NCBI GenBank assembly: GCA_001599595.1
Contig: BCHH01000001.1
Coordinates: 3,383,719-3,447,718 of the forward strand
Length of the DNA stretch: 64,000 bases
Origin: Beverwykella pulmonaria
Taxonomy: Eukaryota; Ascomycota; Dothideomycetes; Pleosporales; Melanommataceae
Direction of reading: 5' to 3'
The notes below the pieces were generated by a model, which did not search any database, had not been told where the DNA came from, and saw only the letters and a program-made list of their open reading frames with translations. A program made the translations under genes and the position numbers. Shown piece by piece: positions 44,367 through 55,549 of the stretch; within the stretch, counting starts at the first letter, position 1; each line of letters starts with the position of its first letter.

Positions 44367-45075
44367 CTTGCTTACGAAGAACAGGCCGAGACGAGATGTG
44401 GGCTTGGGCTTAAAATGAGATGTAACGTTTGATACTGCAGAAAGGAGAAAATTAGAGGTAAGGTAGAAATAAATAAGAAGATAGTGGGGCTTCCAGGTTA
44501 AAGACACCACGCATTTCATTGGACATTTCATCGAAGCAACAGGGCGGCTAAACAGTTCTTGGACCGGGCCACACTGAAGCATATGTCGGGGCACAGTTTT
44601 TCGTGCCTTGATTGCGGCGTAGGTTCTATGTACTGTTGGCGGACTTTATTAACTGCCTCCTGAGGTTCCGGAGGGATCGGCAATAAGAAAGGATTCGGAA
44701 ACGACCAACCACGGTGAAGGGTCGCCTCACTGATACATTTCGCTTGAGAAACCATTGTGGCCGATCATCCATTCGAAGACCAATAATGTCTCGAATAGAC
44801 GTAAAGATTGTTAGATCATTGGGCGAAGAAATTATAGGGATTATCTTGGAGAAACACTACAGACAGGCTGATTCGAAGATCCCCGACGATAGATGGAAGG
44901 TGGCGAGAACTCAGTATTGAGGCCAGTGACTGTTTCACCGTCTGACCATGTCTGAAGACGGTGTAGAATAAAGGCATATAATGGTCTATGAATAGCAGGA
45001 GTCTCTGTCGAGCCCCAGCCATTCCTCGAGGAAACTTGAAAACTTTTCGAAAACTGGGAGCTGCCTAAGAATAAT

Positions 45076-45200
45076 TGTAACGGTTTCGGCTCGTCCTGAT
45101 GTAGCTAGCTGATCAAGGTCAAACGGCTTATAAGCTGCTTTGACTTTATCCCTCCTAGAACAACGCAGTCCCCGTATGATCATTGTCCCCCATCAGAAAA
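45076..45200 (-). repeat. Dispersed repeat C, copy 2
   Basis: The reverse complement matches 36990-37114. It ends 21 bases before the start codon of the UbiA-superfamily gene at 45222, so element-derived DNA forms that gene's immediate upstream region. Confidence 0.8.
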
Positions 45201-45221
45201 CCATTATAATAACTCTCTAAA

Positions 45222-46185
45222 ATGGTAAGTGTAGATGGTTTAGACACAAAATCCTCGATACTGATTCATATCACAGCCTCAACGAGGATCCCAGCCACTA
45301 TACTACCATCTCTACACCATATGGCTTTTCGCATACGAGCAAGTGTTCGACACAGTGATTCCCTGCACAGTCTTTGCCATCAGTGGTGCACTTTCGGGAG
45401 ATACCATTGGCCTTCCATCATTGCCCTCCGCACAGATTATGATGCATACATCACTGGTAGTAGTCTGGCTCTGGCTACTCCAACTCCAATTCGGTCTTCA
45501 CAATCAACGACACCCTCATTCTATCAACGAGGATTCCTACAACAAGCCTTGGCGACCACTTCCCTCTGAGCGAATTAGTATCTCCGGCACAAACTTTGTG
45601 TTGAGGTTGTTATATCCAATCGCCGGATCTTTGAGCTACTGGCTAAATGTGTTCCCACACTTCAGCATCTACACGATCTTAGTTATTGCTTACAACGATT
45701 TCGGTGGTAGTGATCATAGTGGTATAAGCCGAAACTTACTCAACGGCTGTTGTTACGCCTGCCTACTTACTGGCGCTCTCCAACTTGCTATTGGTCCTGA
45801 ATATACGCTTGGCCAAGGAGGCTACCGCTGGATTCGCATCCTGGTCCTTGTTCTCATTACCTCCATTCACAGTCAGGAGTTCAGAAACGGACGAGGTGAC
45901 CGGGCTCGCGGTCGTCGGACAATCATTCATTCAATTGGAATGAAACCCGCTCGTTTCTCTGTGGCTGTAGCAGTCATCTTCTGGTCCCTGTTCATACCAT
46001 TGACACTGGATATGGGATGGAAAGGCATTGTTGTGCCCGCTACTCTGGGTGGTATAGTCGTGGGTATTTCCATAATTGGGATGAAGAGGAAGAATGATTG
46101 GCTAGATGCCATCTTGTATAAAGTGTACAGCCTTTGGATCCTTAGTCTTTGCCCACTGCCACTAGTCAAGAGCTGGATTGGGTGA
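45222..46185 (+). CDS. UbiA-superfamily membrane prenyltransferase or terpene cyclase, copy 1
   Basis: Predicted join(45222..45224, 45277..46185), 303 residues. The first coding exon is just ATG, followed by GTAAGT. The 52-nt intron ends ACAG. Then PQRGSQPLYYHLYTIWLFAY aligns with the paralogue at 55550-56652. Motifs: NQRHPHSINED..NKPWRPLP (about 77-97, the first Asp-rich site with the NKPWRP signature), YNDFGGSDHSG, and EFRNGRGDRARGRRT (about 202-216, the second site). Seven to nine hydrophobic segments fit the family. UbiA proteins bind a prenyl diphosphate through two Asp-rich motifs and Mg and act in membranes. In fungi, members make meroterpenoids, quinones or terpenes (fumagillin-type cyclase). 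The second site is EFRN where the paralogue has DFRD, so activity may be changed or lost. Confidence 0.75.
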
Positions 46186-47390
46186 TTGCTGGCGAATTGG
46201 AAGAAACTTCGGCTTGTACAGCACTGCGGTTCTAACGTTCTGTTTAAGCAGGAATGGTTATCTTGGGTTTTTAGCTTACTCGGGTTCCGATTTTAAGTCA
46301 CACAAGTTTCTCATGCCAAATTTTTGGTATGTTGGTTTCGATAACCAAATATGTCATTTGAAGGGAAGTGTGTCCACTTTCAACCATGTCATTCGTTTCA
46401 TAACTCTCCACTACTAGCTGTACCGGTTTTGTTCGTCATGGATTTCAAATATAAATATTCAATTATGATCATACTGGTTCAAGTTAACCCCATGATGTGG
46501 AATTTGAGAAACAACCGGGCTTATGCTCTCTGAACGTCAAAAGCGCACCGACATCTACGAAAACCGAGGCAATCGTAAGGACCGACCCCTGATCATCTGT
46601 TTCGCTAAAATTCGTTCTGTGGCACTGTTTAATCTTCACTGATTATTTGCCTTGTGAAGATGTGACTCAGACAACTCATTGCGACCCAGAGCCTGTGAAA
46701 GTGCATAACCTTGCAGTAGCAATTTCGGCTGTGTATTAAAGGCGCCCAGGGAAGAGAATTCATTTAATTGTCGGCAGCAGCGTTTGAAACATTCAACACT
46801 GATTCTTTTGCAGGCCATTGATGTGCATCAATCAATTGCATCTGCGTTGTGAGATTGTGCGTCGTGCCACACCGTGCCTCAATATAAACTCGCATCAGAC
46901 CTCAAAATAATGTATGGAGAGTCATTATATTAGCCACGCGATAGGATGATACCAGCAGGTCTCATGAAGGGAGCCCAAGATGTTCATGATTCCCGCAGCG
47001 CCGCAGTTCGATTCCAGGACGTTGCTAAGATTAACAAAGACGGCATAGTCTTCAAGCAACTAGTGAAAACGCGAGGCGCTTTAACCACATCCATGAATGG
47101 CGTGATTGCGGCGCAAGATGTAGCTGCAACATGCGTTCTACCATTAATCATGCATTGTGTGCCACGCCGCAGTCTCGATATCAAGTCGCTTCTGCAACCT
47201 GTCACCGCCGCAATCTACGAGAAAAGGCAAATTCATAATGCCCGAGACGAAACCTCAATCATGTTTCGTCTACTCTTCTGTTTATAAAATTGAGATATAT
47301 GCCACAATTCCAGGAATGGGACTTGTGGGCTCACGATACATGCTTATTTGAGGCATGATGCTAGGGGATATTCACGCAGGAGTAATGGAT
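46186..47390. other. Intergenic
   Basis: No gene is supported. A 113-codon frame at 46946-47287 has no recognisable feature. LTR-like sequence with a CACGTG box and TATATATAG lies near 47415-47470, just after this interval. Confidence 0.45.
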
Positions 47391-47639
47391 AGATGATAAA
47401 TTGGGGAGTTGTTGTCACGTGTTCTACCATATGTCCTCTTCTAGCTAGCTCCCCTTCATGGGTATATATAGTCGTCGTGCGAGTAGTCAGCTCTTCACGG
47501 CTTTCACACTCTTTATACAGACTTTTACCAATCAGACGATTGACTGCCTCTTCTCATCGCGACAGTCTTTGCTGTCAGCGACAACCTCGGAGGTCTGCTT
47601 TAGTGGTTCCACCGCAAGAATAGGCCTTGGAGGAGCTGG

Positions 47640-48170
47640 AAAAGGGATCTTCTTACTATTCTCCTGCCTCCTCAACCCCTCAACCAAGTTATTATCATCA
47701 ATAATCTGTTTCTTGGCCCTTGGACCACCGCTCTACTTTTTATGTTGCTTCTCTGAGATCTTCTTTCTGGCCCCAATGCTGCGTAAGTTAGTCTTTGCTT
47801 TTTCGATATCTACTTCTTCGACCCAGGCCCAACTATAACCTGGGATTTATTCTTCCCAGCCCACCATCGTCAATCAATTCCGTCACAGCAGACGTTTGCG
47901 GATGTGCCAAGCGCGTAGCATTCTTAGCGTCGGTTTCCGGATACGAATTGAGTTGGGTTGGGTCAATTTGCTTGGGTTGCCTTCGGGCGGCTCGTCGCTT
48001 ATAGGGCGGAGGAGGCGTGTGCTGGGTGACCAATGGGCACATAAAATAGAGTCAGTATGGTGGACTGACTTGAGAACTCTATGCTGGGTGCGGGTGTAGT
48101 TAATTGCGGCCTGGGTGCTCTCAGTCAGCTCACTAGCAGCAGTTTCGCCCTCACTGGTCGGAGGGATTCG
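47640..48170 (-). repeat. Dispersed repeat D, copy 2
   Basis: Minus-strand counterpart of 40028-40640 (ELTESTQAAINYTRTQ, HHTDSILCAHWSPSTRLL, TELIDDGGLGRINPRL, WVEEVDIEKAKTNLRSIG, NLVEGLRRQENSKK). It has an in-frame TAG after KKISEKQHKK. Confidence 0.75.
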
Positions 48171-48321
48171 ATACAAACGACATTATACCTCGAACCAATT
48201 TGGGAAATCGTGGAATTTATGGAGATAATTTAGATTTTCGTGGCGATCGTCCGCTCGTTACGGATTCTTGCCGCCTTGTTCTCGTTACACAGAAAAGGGT
48301 TAGGTACGAGGCAGAACATTG

Positions 48322-49045
48322 TGAAAAGACGAAGAGCCTGAAGAAGAAGAGCCCGAAGATGAAGAGCTTGAAAAAGGGCCCCAAAGTAAGGAGAGTGATG
48401 AAGGGAATGACGAAGAAAACGACGAAGAGCTATTGCATGTACCAAACCCTAGAGAGGGCTTTTCTGGCGAAGATGTGCATGTACAACCAGTCGAAAGTAG
48501 TGGAGAGGAGAGTGAGTATAAGCTTCCGACCATAGTTCCAAGCAGCAGACGGGCTATTAAATGACCGACTAGCTATTATTGGAAATATATATATATATAT
48601 ACACATCCTCCTCCTGACACAAATCGGTCCTGTTCCCTAGTTAAGTCATTTTATGCTTGTAGCTGCGGTACGATTTCTCGTGCCGCTTTCTTGATAACTT
48701 TTGTGCATTTCGCAAGCGAGCGTCGTATAGTCATTAACATATTGCTAAAATTCATATTTCCTGCTGCTCTTACGAATATTGTATCCAATCGTTGGACCTC
48801 TGAGCTACTAGTTGAAACTATTCCAACACTTCGGCAGTTATACGATGTTATCCATCGCGCACAACGACTTTGGTGGCAGCGATCATAGCGGTATTCAAAC
48901 AATGCATCATCCTGCTTGTCATGGTGGGACGAAGTTTGATAGAGAGATAGATGTTGGTTGTATTGATTCTACTGAGGAGCTTCCGAAGAAATATCTGTGT
49001 GATTGCCAAACACGCTAGGAGCCTGCCAAGATAGTGAAAGCAAGC
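48322..49045 (+). repeat. Dispersed repeat Y, copy 2, carrying a UbiA fragment
   Basis: The acidic frame (EKGPQSKESDEGNDEEND, HVPNPREGFSGEDVHVQP, PTSYYW) and the block at about 48950-49045 (TTGTATTGATTCTACTGAGG, GAGCCTGCCAAGATAGTGA) match 40957-41660 in order. Copy 2 holds UbiA-derived sequence (48779-48897) between these blocks and copy 1 does not. Confidence 0.7.
48779..48897 (+). pseudogene. UbiA-superfamily gene fragment
   Basis: It translates to LYPIVGPLSY, TAG, LKLFQHFGSYTMLSIAHNDF and GGSDHSGI. This aligns with LYPIAGSLSYWLNVFPHFSI, YTILVIAYNDFGGSDHSGI of the gene at 45222-46185. The Trp codon has become TAG. It covers about 40 residues in the middle of the protein and has no other exons nearby. 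Confidence 0.85.
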
Positions 49046-51423
49046 ATAGAGGAAACACATCATGTGACGTCTGACTCATGCACAGAGGAAACTTATCATG
49101 TGACTTACCGGCCAACACTTCTCCCTGGACCTTGAAGTGGATTTTAGGGGAGATACTTTGCCGACATGGCGCCCTTTCAGTCAATCTTGATTTGCCCTGC
49201 GAATACGTTGACCAATCCAATCTAGTATTGCAAGTGAGAGAGAAGCGGCATATAATAATATAGTGAAAATATTACTGAGGCGTTAACCCAACCTCGTTCT
49301 CCAAGCGGCAATTAAACCCATGACAAGACTTCTTTTTCTAGTTGCTGATATGCATCAATCTATTTCACCTGGATTTTAAGGCTCCTTACTGTCGGCGGTA
49401 CTTTAGCCGATTGTTAAAACCGGTTTCGTGGCTGCTTATGGTGTGGTACTGTGCCACGCTGTGCCATACCGTGAGCCAGCAGCTAGTGACACCGACTTTA
49501 AAAAAAAAAGAACCAAAATCTGTGCAATCACCGCAAACCAAGGCCGAAATCCAACCGGATGCTAATAAAAGTGGAATTTTATTCGCCTTTAGCTGTCTCG
49601 TCGTTGGTCACCATTGGCGGGTGTGTGAAAATTCTGACAGCACTAATGGCTACTGGTCTTATAGCGTCCCCTTTTACAGGTGCTTGTCCGCCAATGGGAA
49701 GTATGATTGCGGCGAGGAGCCACCAACCTAGCCCGAACTGGCAATTGCTGGTGGTCACATACGCCTATCACTAGATCAAAGTATTCCAAGCATCATCCAC
49801 CTTACACTTAGCCAAGTCTTGTCGTGGGGGTGATCGAACTGTGCAATCCTGATGCTATAGCAAGGAATTGTAACAATTGTACGAAGGCGCTCTATCTAGT
49901 GTGATATATGAGCAATGAAAATATGCATTTGCTACTATTGGAAGAAAAATGGGGTTTTAACTTTCCTTTCGGTTGCGAGATCGTCACGCTGCAAGATACC
50001 CATAAGACATCAAGTTATCCAAAGAACCTTTTGCAGAAATACGCTTCGAAGCACCAAGGAAGCGGCTTTACTCTGCATATAACCTGTTCAAACTTACTAC
50101 TGAGTAAATATATACTGCTATGAAGATGCTATTTGCTGTAATATATATCTGCGGAACATGTTGAATTGGAGAGTACGACTACGCCTCAAGTCCAACACGA
50201 TGATCACGTCAAGGTCATATTAGGCGGGGAATGTAGCCTAAAAGATGGGTTTGATACCCATACAAATCAATTTCCTATTTCTACTTTTCTCATAAAGTTT
50301 CCTTAATGAGCACTAACAGTTGAAGCAGTGAAATCTTCATTCAAAAGTTTCGAACCGCTCTATCATCTTTCACTACACTTAAAATGGTATCCAATACATT
50401 GCAACACTCTATTACCAAACCTCATCTTCTTTGTGAACGTTACTCGATACCTTTTGATCTTCCTGCCACAGTACATTGCTGCTTCGGACATCGCATGGCT
50501 GCGAGTCGTCCTCTACCCTCCTGATTTCTATATCACACCTTTACTCCACCACACTAAGTACCATATTAACTCAATTGTAGCAGCTAAATGATTTTTCACG
50601 AGGAAGTTGAAGACTGGGTAAGTTCAATCCTTTTCTTGATCGGTTATTGTCACTTCTTTCAAGCGAATTACTTGTATGTATGCATGGAGATTTACGATGC
50701 ATATAATGCCTTATTCCAAATGCCCGTCCTCCGACGAAATGTATGTTCGCGGTGGAGTCCTTCCCAGTTATCCCGAATTGGCAAATTCTAGTCGCTCCGT
50801 GCGCCTCTCCTTTAAACCATCGAATCCCAAGTATCACAGTCCCAGTTTTCATGTTCGAAAACGAAGTCTTGGTGTTAATGAAGTCCAAAGTGTGCAGCTG
50901 TGCCACAATTTGATGAAACTCAATCACAACGTGCAAGTCGGTGAAAGAGTGCTTAATGTTGCCGCAGAGACACTTTGAAAGACAGTTTTTCGGGATTCAT
51001 ATCCGGAACTAAAATATTTTTTTTATTAAGACCAAGACGCAAGATGGCCAGTTCATCCAAAGACCTCCCTATTGTAGGAAATATTAAGGCACAAACCAAA
51101 GGATATCTTTCTGCACTTCCATGAATTCTGCAAATTTGTGGCGTTAACATAATGAAACGGAGAAAATGCTCATTCAATTAAGCCACCAACTAGGTTGTGC
51201 CCCGTAAGATACAGTAAGCCTACGCCTCATAACTCATAACAGGACCATGTCAAGCACATATTCGTCAAAGACGTGGAAATATTTAAACTAACCGGAAGTA
51301 TTGAGAACCCCAATACTTATATCTAAACGACTTGCCCTTGCCAAACGGACTAGCAGTTGAAGGAGATATCTCCTTCACCGAAACACTTGTTTAACTACTT
51401 CATTACCTATTCTCAAACCCAAT
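49046..51423. other. Intergenic / repeat debris
   Basis: It contains R1 copy 3 (50395-50560). A 120-codon minus-strand frame at 50571-50936 (GTVILGIRWFKGEAHGATRI, GGRAFGIRHYM) is protein-like but lacks an ATG and I cannot name it. A/T-rich DNA precedes the GMC gene. Confidence 0.4.
50395..50560 (+). repeat. Dispersed repeat R1, copy 3
   Basis: Shares CCAAACCTCATC, CTTTGTGAACGTTACTCG, GCTGCTTCGGACATCGCATG and CCTTTACTCCACCACA with copies 1 and 2. The open frame reads FVNVTRYLLIFLPQYIAASD. Confidence 0.8.
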
Positions 51424-53318
51424 ATGTCTCCCGCAGCTCATTATGATTATGTAATCATTGGTGGTGGTACGGCAGGCCTAGTGATTGCAAATCGTTTGTC
51501 GGAGAACCCATCTATTACCGTCGCCGTCGTCGAGGCTGGGGGTGATGCTAGCGCAGATCCTAGAGTGTTCATTCCAGCATTGTTCACAGCTTCTCTGGGC
51601 TCCGAGCTTGATTGGAATTTTGGAACCATACCTCAGGTACGCATCATGTACTTCGTAACATGAGCGAAAAATACAAGTCAAAGTTGGGCTGACACTGGGA
51701 AATACAGGAACACTTGGCTGGCCGCCGAATTGCCAGCAACGCCGGGAAGTTGCTCGGTGGCACGAGTGCCATTAATGCGCAAGCGTTGATTCCTCCCTCA
51801 GCTTCTGACATTGATTCGTGGGAAACTCTTGGGAACTCAGGATGGAACTACGCCACATTGTCGCCTTATCTCAAGAAACCGTACTCTATTACACTCCCAG
51901 ATGAAGAGACATCCTCCCACCTCCATTTACTCTGGGCTGAAGAGCTTGCACGCGGGTCGAATGGTCCAATCAAGGCAGGATTCGCTGATGTGAAAGAGAA
52001 TCCGCTTGGTAAAGCATGGATTGAAACCTTCGAGAACCTGGGACATCCTTTGACTGCAAGTCCATTTAGTGGAAAAAGCATTGGAGCTTATAGTGCGGCA
52101 TCGACCACTGATCCTACGACCAAGACGAGGAGTTCTTCAAGCACTGCTTACTATCTCCCTGTTGCGGATCGCCCAAACTTGACGATATTTCTCAATGCCG
52201 TGGCCCAGGAGATCATCATTCAATCTGCTAAGAGTGGAAGTGAACCAACAGCCACAGGGGTTCGATTTACGCAAGACGGTGCTACCAAAATGCTTACTTC
52301 ATCGAGGGAGGTGATTCTCAGTGCCGGGGCTTTCAACTCCCCGAAAATTCTCGAGCTCTCCGGTATTGGAGATCCAGATATTCTTCGGGAACATTCCATT
52401 GATGTTAGAGTCTCGAATCTTCACGTTGGAACTAATCTCCAAGACCATATCGTGGCTGGTCTCAGTTTCGAAGTCCAGGACGGAGTCTTCACTGGAGATG
52501 ATTTGATGCGAAACGATCCAGCCATACTGCAGTGGGCCATGGACTTGTACCAAACGCACAAAGCGGGCCCCTTTTGCTCTAGCGGAATCACTTCGTTGGG
52601 ATACCTCCCCACAGTTGACTTCACCAAAGAGCCTGAGGAACTAAAACTCGTATTGAAAGCGATATCAGAGAGTAAGACAGCTCATCCGCTAGATTCAGCC
52701 CGCCTGTCTTTTCTACAGGCTCTCCTTGAGAACGGAGATGAGGGAACAGGACAATATATGCTGTTTCCTGCGCAGTCTAACTTGGTCGGGAAAGACACCA
52801 CAGTCGGACTGACACACGAGCCCCAACCTGGCAACTTTATCACTCTTGCCGCCGCACTCTCCCACCCTCTGTCGACGGGAACTGTTCATATTTCGTCCAA
52901 TGATGCATTGGATCCGCCGAAGATCGATCACCGCTACCTTTCGAACGAGCTTGATGTGGAACTCCACGCGCGACACATCCGATTTCTCGAAACAATTGCG
53001 GAAACCGCGCCAATATCCACACTTCTCAAGCCCAATGGTCGACGCAACCATCCGGCCGCCTTCCTAGAGAAGAGTCTAGAGAAAGCGAAGGAATACGCAA
53101 AGGTTGGATCAACCACGAACTGGCACTCATGCGGAACATGTGCTATGGCTCCTCAAGAATCTGGAGGTGTCGTTGACAAGAAGCTGCGAGTATACGGTGT
53201 GAAGAATCTGCGTGTTGTAGACGCAAGTGTGTTTCCTCTTTGTCCGCAAAACAACCTCCAAAGCTTAGTCTACGCTGTTGCAGAGAGGGCTAGTGATATT
53301 ATCAAGGAAGACCTTTGA
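51424..53318 (+). CDS. GMC-family FAD oxidoreductase
   Basis: Predicted join(51424..51636, 51708..53318), 607 residues. The 71-nt intron joins TIPQ to EHLAGRR. The N-terminal FAD site is [19 protein letters not shown] with VVEAGGD. GMC signature 1 is [14 protein letters not shown]. Signature 2 is [15 protein letters not shown]. The C-terminal active-site region is [10 protein letters not shown] and [18 protein letters not shown], giving His plus Asn as the likely base pair. There is no signal peptide, so an intracellular alcohol, sugar or secondary-metabolite oxidase/dehydrogenase is more likely than a secreted glucose oxidase. It sits 1.1 kb upstream of the DUF8021-type gene and 2.2 kb from the UbiA copy 2 gene, a grouping that suggests a small pathway. 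The substrate is unknown. Confidence 0.9.
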
Positions 53319-54442
53319 TTGGTCCGGAACGCAAAAAACGTTTCTCTGGGCCAGGTTCTAAGGGAAGATGGACCTACAGTATAGGGATACTTTTTCGGGA
53401 TATCGAGTAGTGAACTTAGCCTAGCTATTTAATCTCGAGTTGCGATTCTGTTGCTACTTTCAAAATTCACCTGATGAATGCGCGGAATTGACTGCTCTGA
53501 TTCATGAACAATGAATATTCTGAAACATTTACAATTTTTCTTTTTTTCTTTGGACTCTGCTTTAGCGAACGCTACTCTTTGACTATTTGCAAACTTATTC
53601 ACTCGAAGGGGCGAGTAGTAAGCAGTAATCCAACCTTTTAGAATTACGTATATATCCAGTAAATCGATATTGATTGTATCTGTGTGTTTCTCACATGATC
53701 TGGTTTCTTCGGGGGAAGCTTGTGGTGGGGCATCGTTTATTAGGCATTGTCTCGGCGGTAGACGAATTACAAATGCCGGCTGTAGATGAATAAGAAGTAG
53801 CATCGGCAATTGTAATCATGTTGAAAGATTTGATTGAAACCAATAGTGGGGTACTACATATTAATTAGCTCTTCGAATTATCAATTCCTCATAAACTCCA
53901 GCATGGGGGCGGAAGCGAACGAAAGGACCGGGGTTTAGCGAAGGAATTGGAATGTCGATCCAACTACGCTTCTACCACATATTCTAGGCCAAATTTGATG
54001 TTCAGTAATGCCGTAAGCTTTGTTTATAAGTATGACATGCTAATTTGCGTCAATCAAAGGAAAGGATTATTCAATTGGGCGCTGCATTGCCATCACCAGT
54101 GAAGTTCTGTTACACAATACAAATCGGAAGAATATGAGTGATTTCACCTTTTCTTCTGTTGTAACAATGCACTCTCTATGATGGTGTGTCTCATTCCAGA
54201 TTCATGGTGCGATTGCGGCTAAATCACCCGAACGGTAAGGTCTATCGAACTAAACATATGAATCATATGCAGTGAATATATGCCAGATTGAGGTGCTGGG
54301 GGTAATTGGAATCCAAGGAGCCCCACCTATTCTCGCTAAGTTGTATATATAACTAACCAACGACCTCAACACTGTAATGACTAAAATTAAGATCAAACAC
54401 GATACTTGAAGTTCTGCAACACCTACGCATAGGAAAGGGACC
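53319..54442. other. Intergenic between GMC and DUF8021-type genes
   Basis: No gene is supported. A TATATATAACTAAC-type sequence near 54346 could be the promoter of the downstream secreted-protein gene. Confidence 0.5.
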
Positions 54443-55252
54443 ATGATCTACACAATTTTACTTGTAGGCGCAGGTCTCGCCTACCAAGCCTCGGCAGCAT
54501 GCAGCCGAACCATGCTCCAGGACGCCACTGCGTCTTACATTAAAGCACAAGCCGCCGGAAACCCAGATTTGCTCCCCTTGGCCAGTAGCTTCAGCTATTT
54601 GGAAAACGACATGTCGATGGATATCAAGAAAGGAACCCTGAGCAAGCCTATCACGATTGATTTCGATCGTAGTCTCCTCGATACCACTCAATGTGCCACA
54701 TTTACGGAGCTCTCCGCGGCCACGGACAAAAATCCGTCTGTCATAAACACACGATTTCTCTTTACTGACGACAAGATTACAACCATCGAATCAGTTGTTG
54801 CGGACACCGGTGACTGGGCCTTCAACGCAACGGGGCAACTCTCATGGACTAAGAAGGAAAAGTGGGATCCTATTCCAGAGGCTAAGCGAGACAGTCGCGC
54901 TGTCATCAAAGCTGCTGGGGATGCCTACCTTGACAGTTGGGGTGATGGCACCGTTAAAGTCCCGTACGGCACGCCTTGCGCGCGCCTCGAGGGTGGCATG
55001 TATACAGGTGACAAGAATCCGTCAGCCAACACGTGCAAGATGCCCGAGTTCCCGAAGCCGTTCAAGATCACGAATCGACGCTACGTCATCGACGAGGAAT
55101 TAGGAGGGGTTGATATTTTCAACGACTTTCCGTTCATCGATAAGACAAAACCGAACGGCACAGCTAGTACGAATTTCATCAGGGTTGAGGGAGGATTGAT
55201 TCGGTATATTCATGAGGTTACTATTTGTGCGACTCGTAACTGCGGGAGATGA
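54443..55252 (+). CDS. Secreted DUF8021-type protein
   Basis: A single-exon frame of 269 residues with a signal peptide (MIYTILLVGAGLAYQASA, cut before ACS). The mature protein begins CSRTMLQDATASYIKAQAAG and continues YLENDMSMDIKKG, LDTTQCATFTELSA, DWAFNATGQLSW, WDPIPEAKRDSR, AGDAYLDSWGDG, VPYGTPCARLEGGMYTG, NRRYVIDEELGGVDIF, RVEGGLIRYIHEVTIC. This matches block for block the common fungal secreted family with the GTPCARLEGG and RRYV.DE motifs (DUF8021), function not established. The even number of Cys in the mature part suggests disulfides. Position between an oxidoreductase and a UbiA enzyme is suggestive only. Confidence 0.8.
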   Translation: MIYTILLVGAGLAYQASAACSRTMLQDATASYIKAQAAGNPDLLPLASSFSYLENDMSMDIKKGTLSKPITIDFDRSLLDTTQCATFTELSAATDKNPSVINTRFLFTDDKITTIESVVADTGDWAFNATGQLSWTKKEKWDPIPEAKRDSRAVIKAAGDAYLDSWGDGTVKVPYGTPCARLEGGMYTGDKNPSANTCKMPEFPKPFKITNRRYVIDEELGGVDIFNDFPFIDKTKPNGTASTNFIRVEGGLIRYIHEVTICATRNCGR

Positions 55253-55549
55253 TGGGGTTGGTGGTTGAAGGATTGCTGCTGCCTAGTTCTGATTCTGATA
55301 GCTGAATCAACTTTGGTTGTGCTTTAGCGCCGGTGTCCTAATGTGCTTGGGTTTCGCTCATTGAACCCATATTCCTCACCAAGAAGTTGCAAAAATATAG
55401 CGCGCGTTAACTGAGTTGAAATTGAGCAAAACATATCAAACAGCTGCCTATCTGCTAATCGAAATTTCAATTTCGCGGATTCGGCATAGTTGCTAATCGA
55501 CAGTACGGATGTAAACGTTTCAATTCCAAACCTTCGGAACCCCATATGA

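Noticed and set aside
46946..47287. 113-codon open frame in the repeat zone
   Set aside because: No recognisable motif and no conserved second copy in the window. Probably chance.
50571..50936. 120-codon minus-strand frame (GTVILGIRWFKGEAHGATRI)
   Set aside because: Looks somewhat protein-like but lacks an ATG and a family match. Could be a decayed gene, but I cannot support it.
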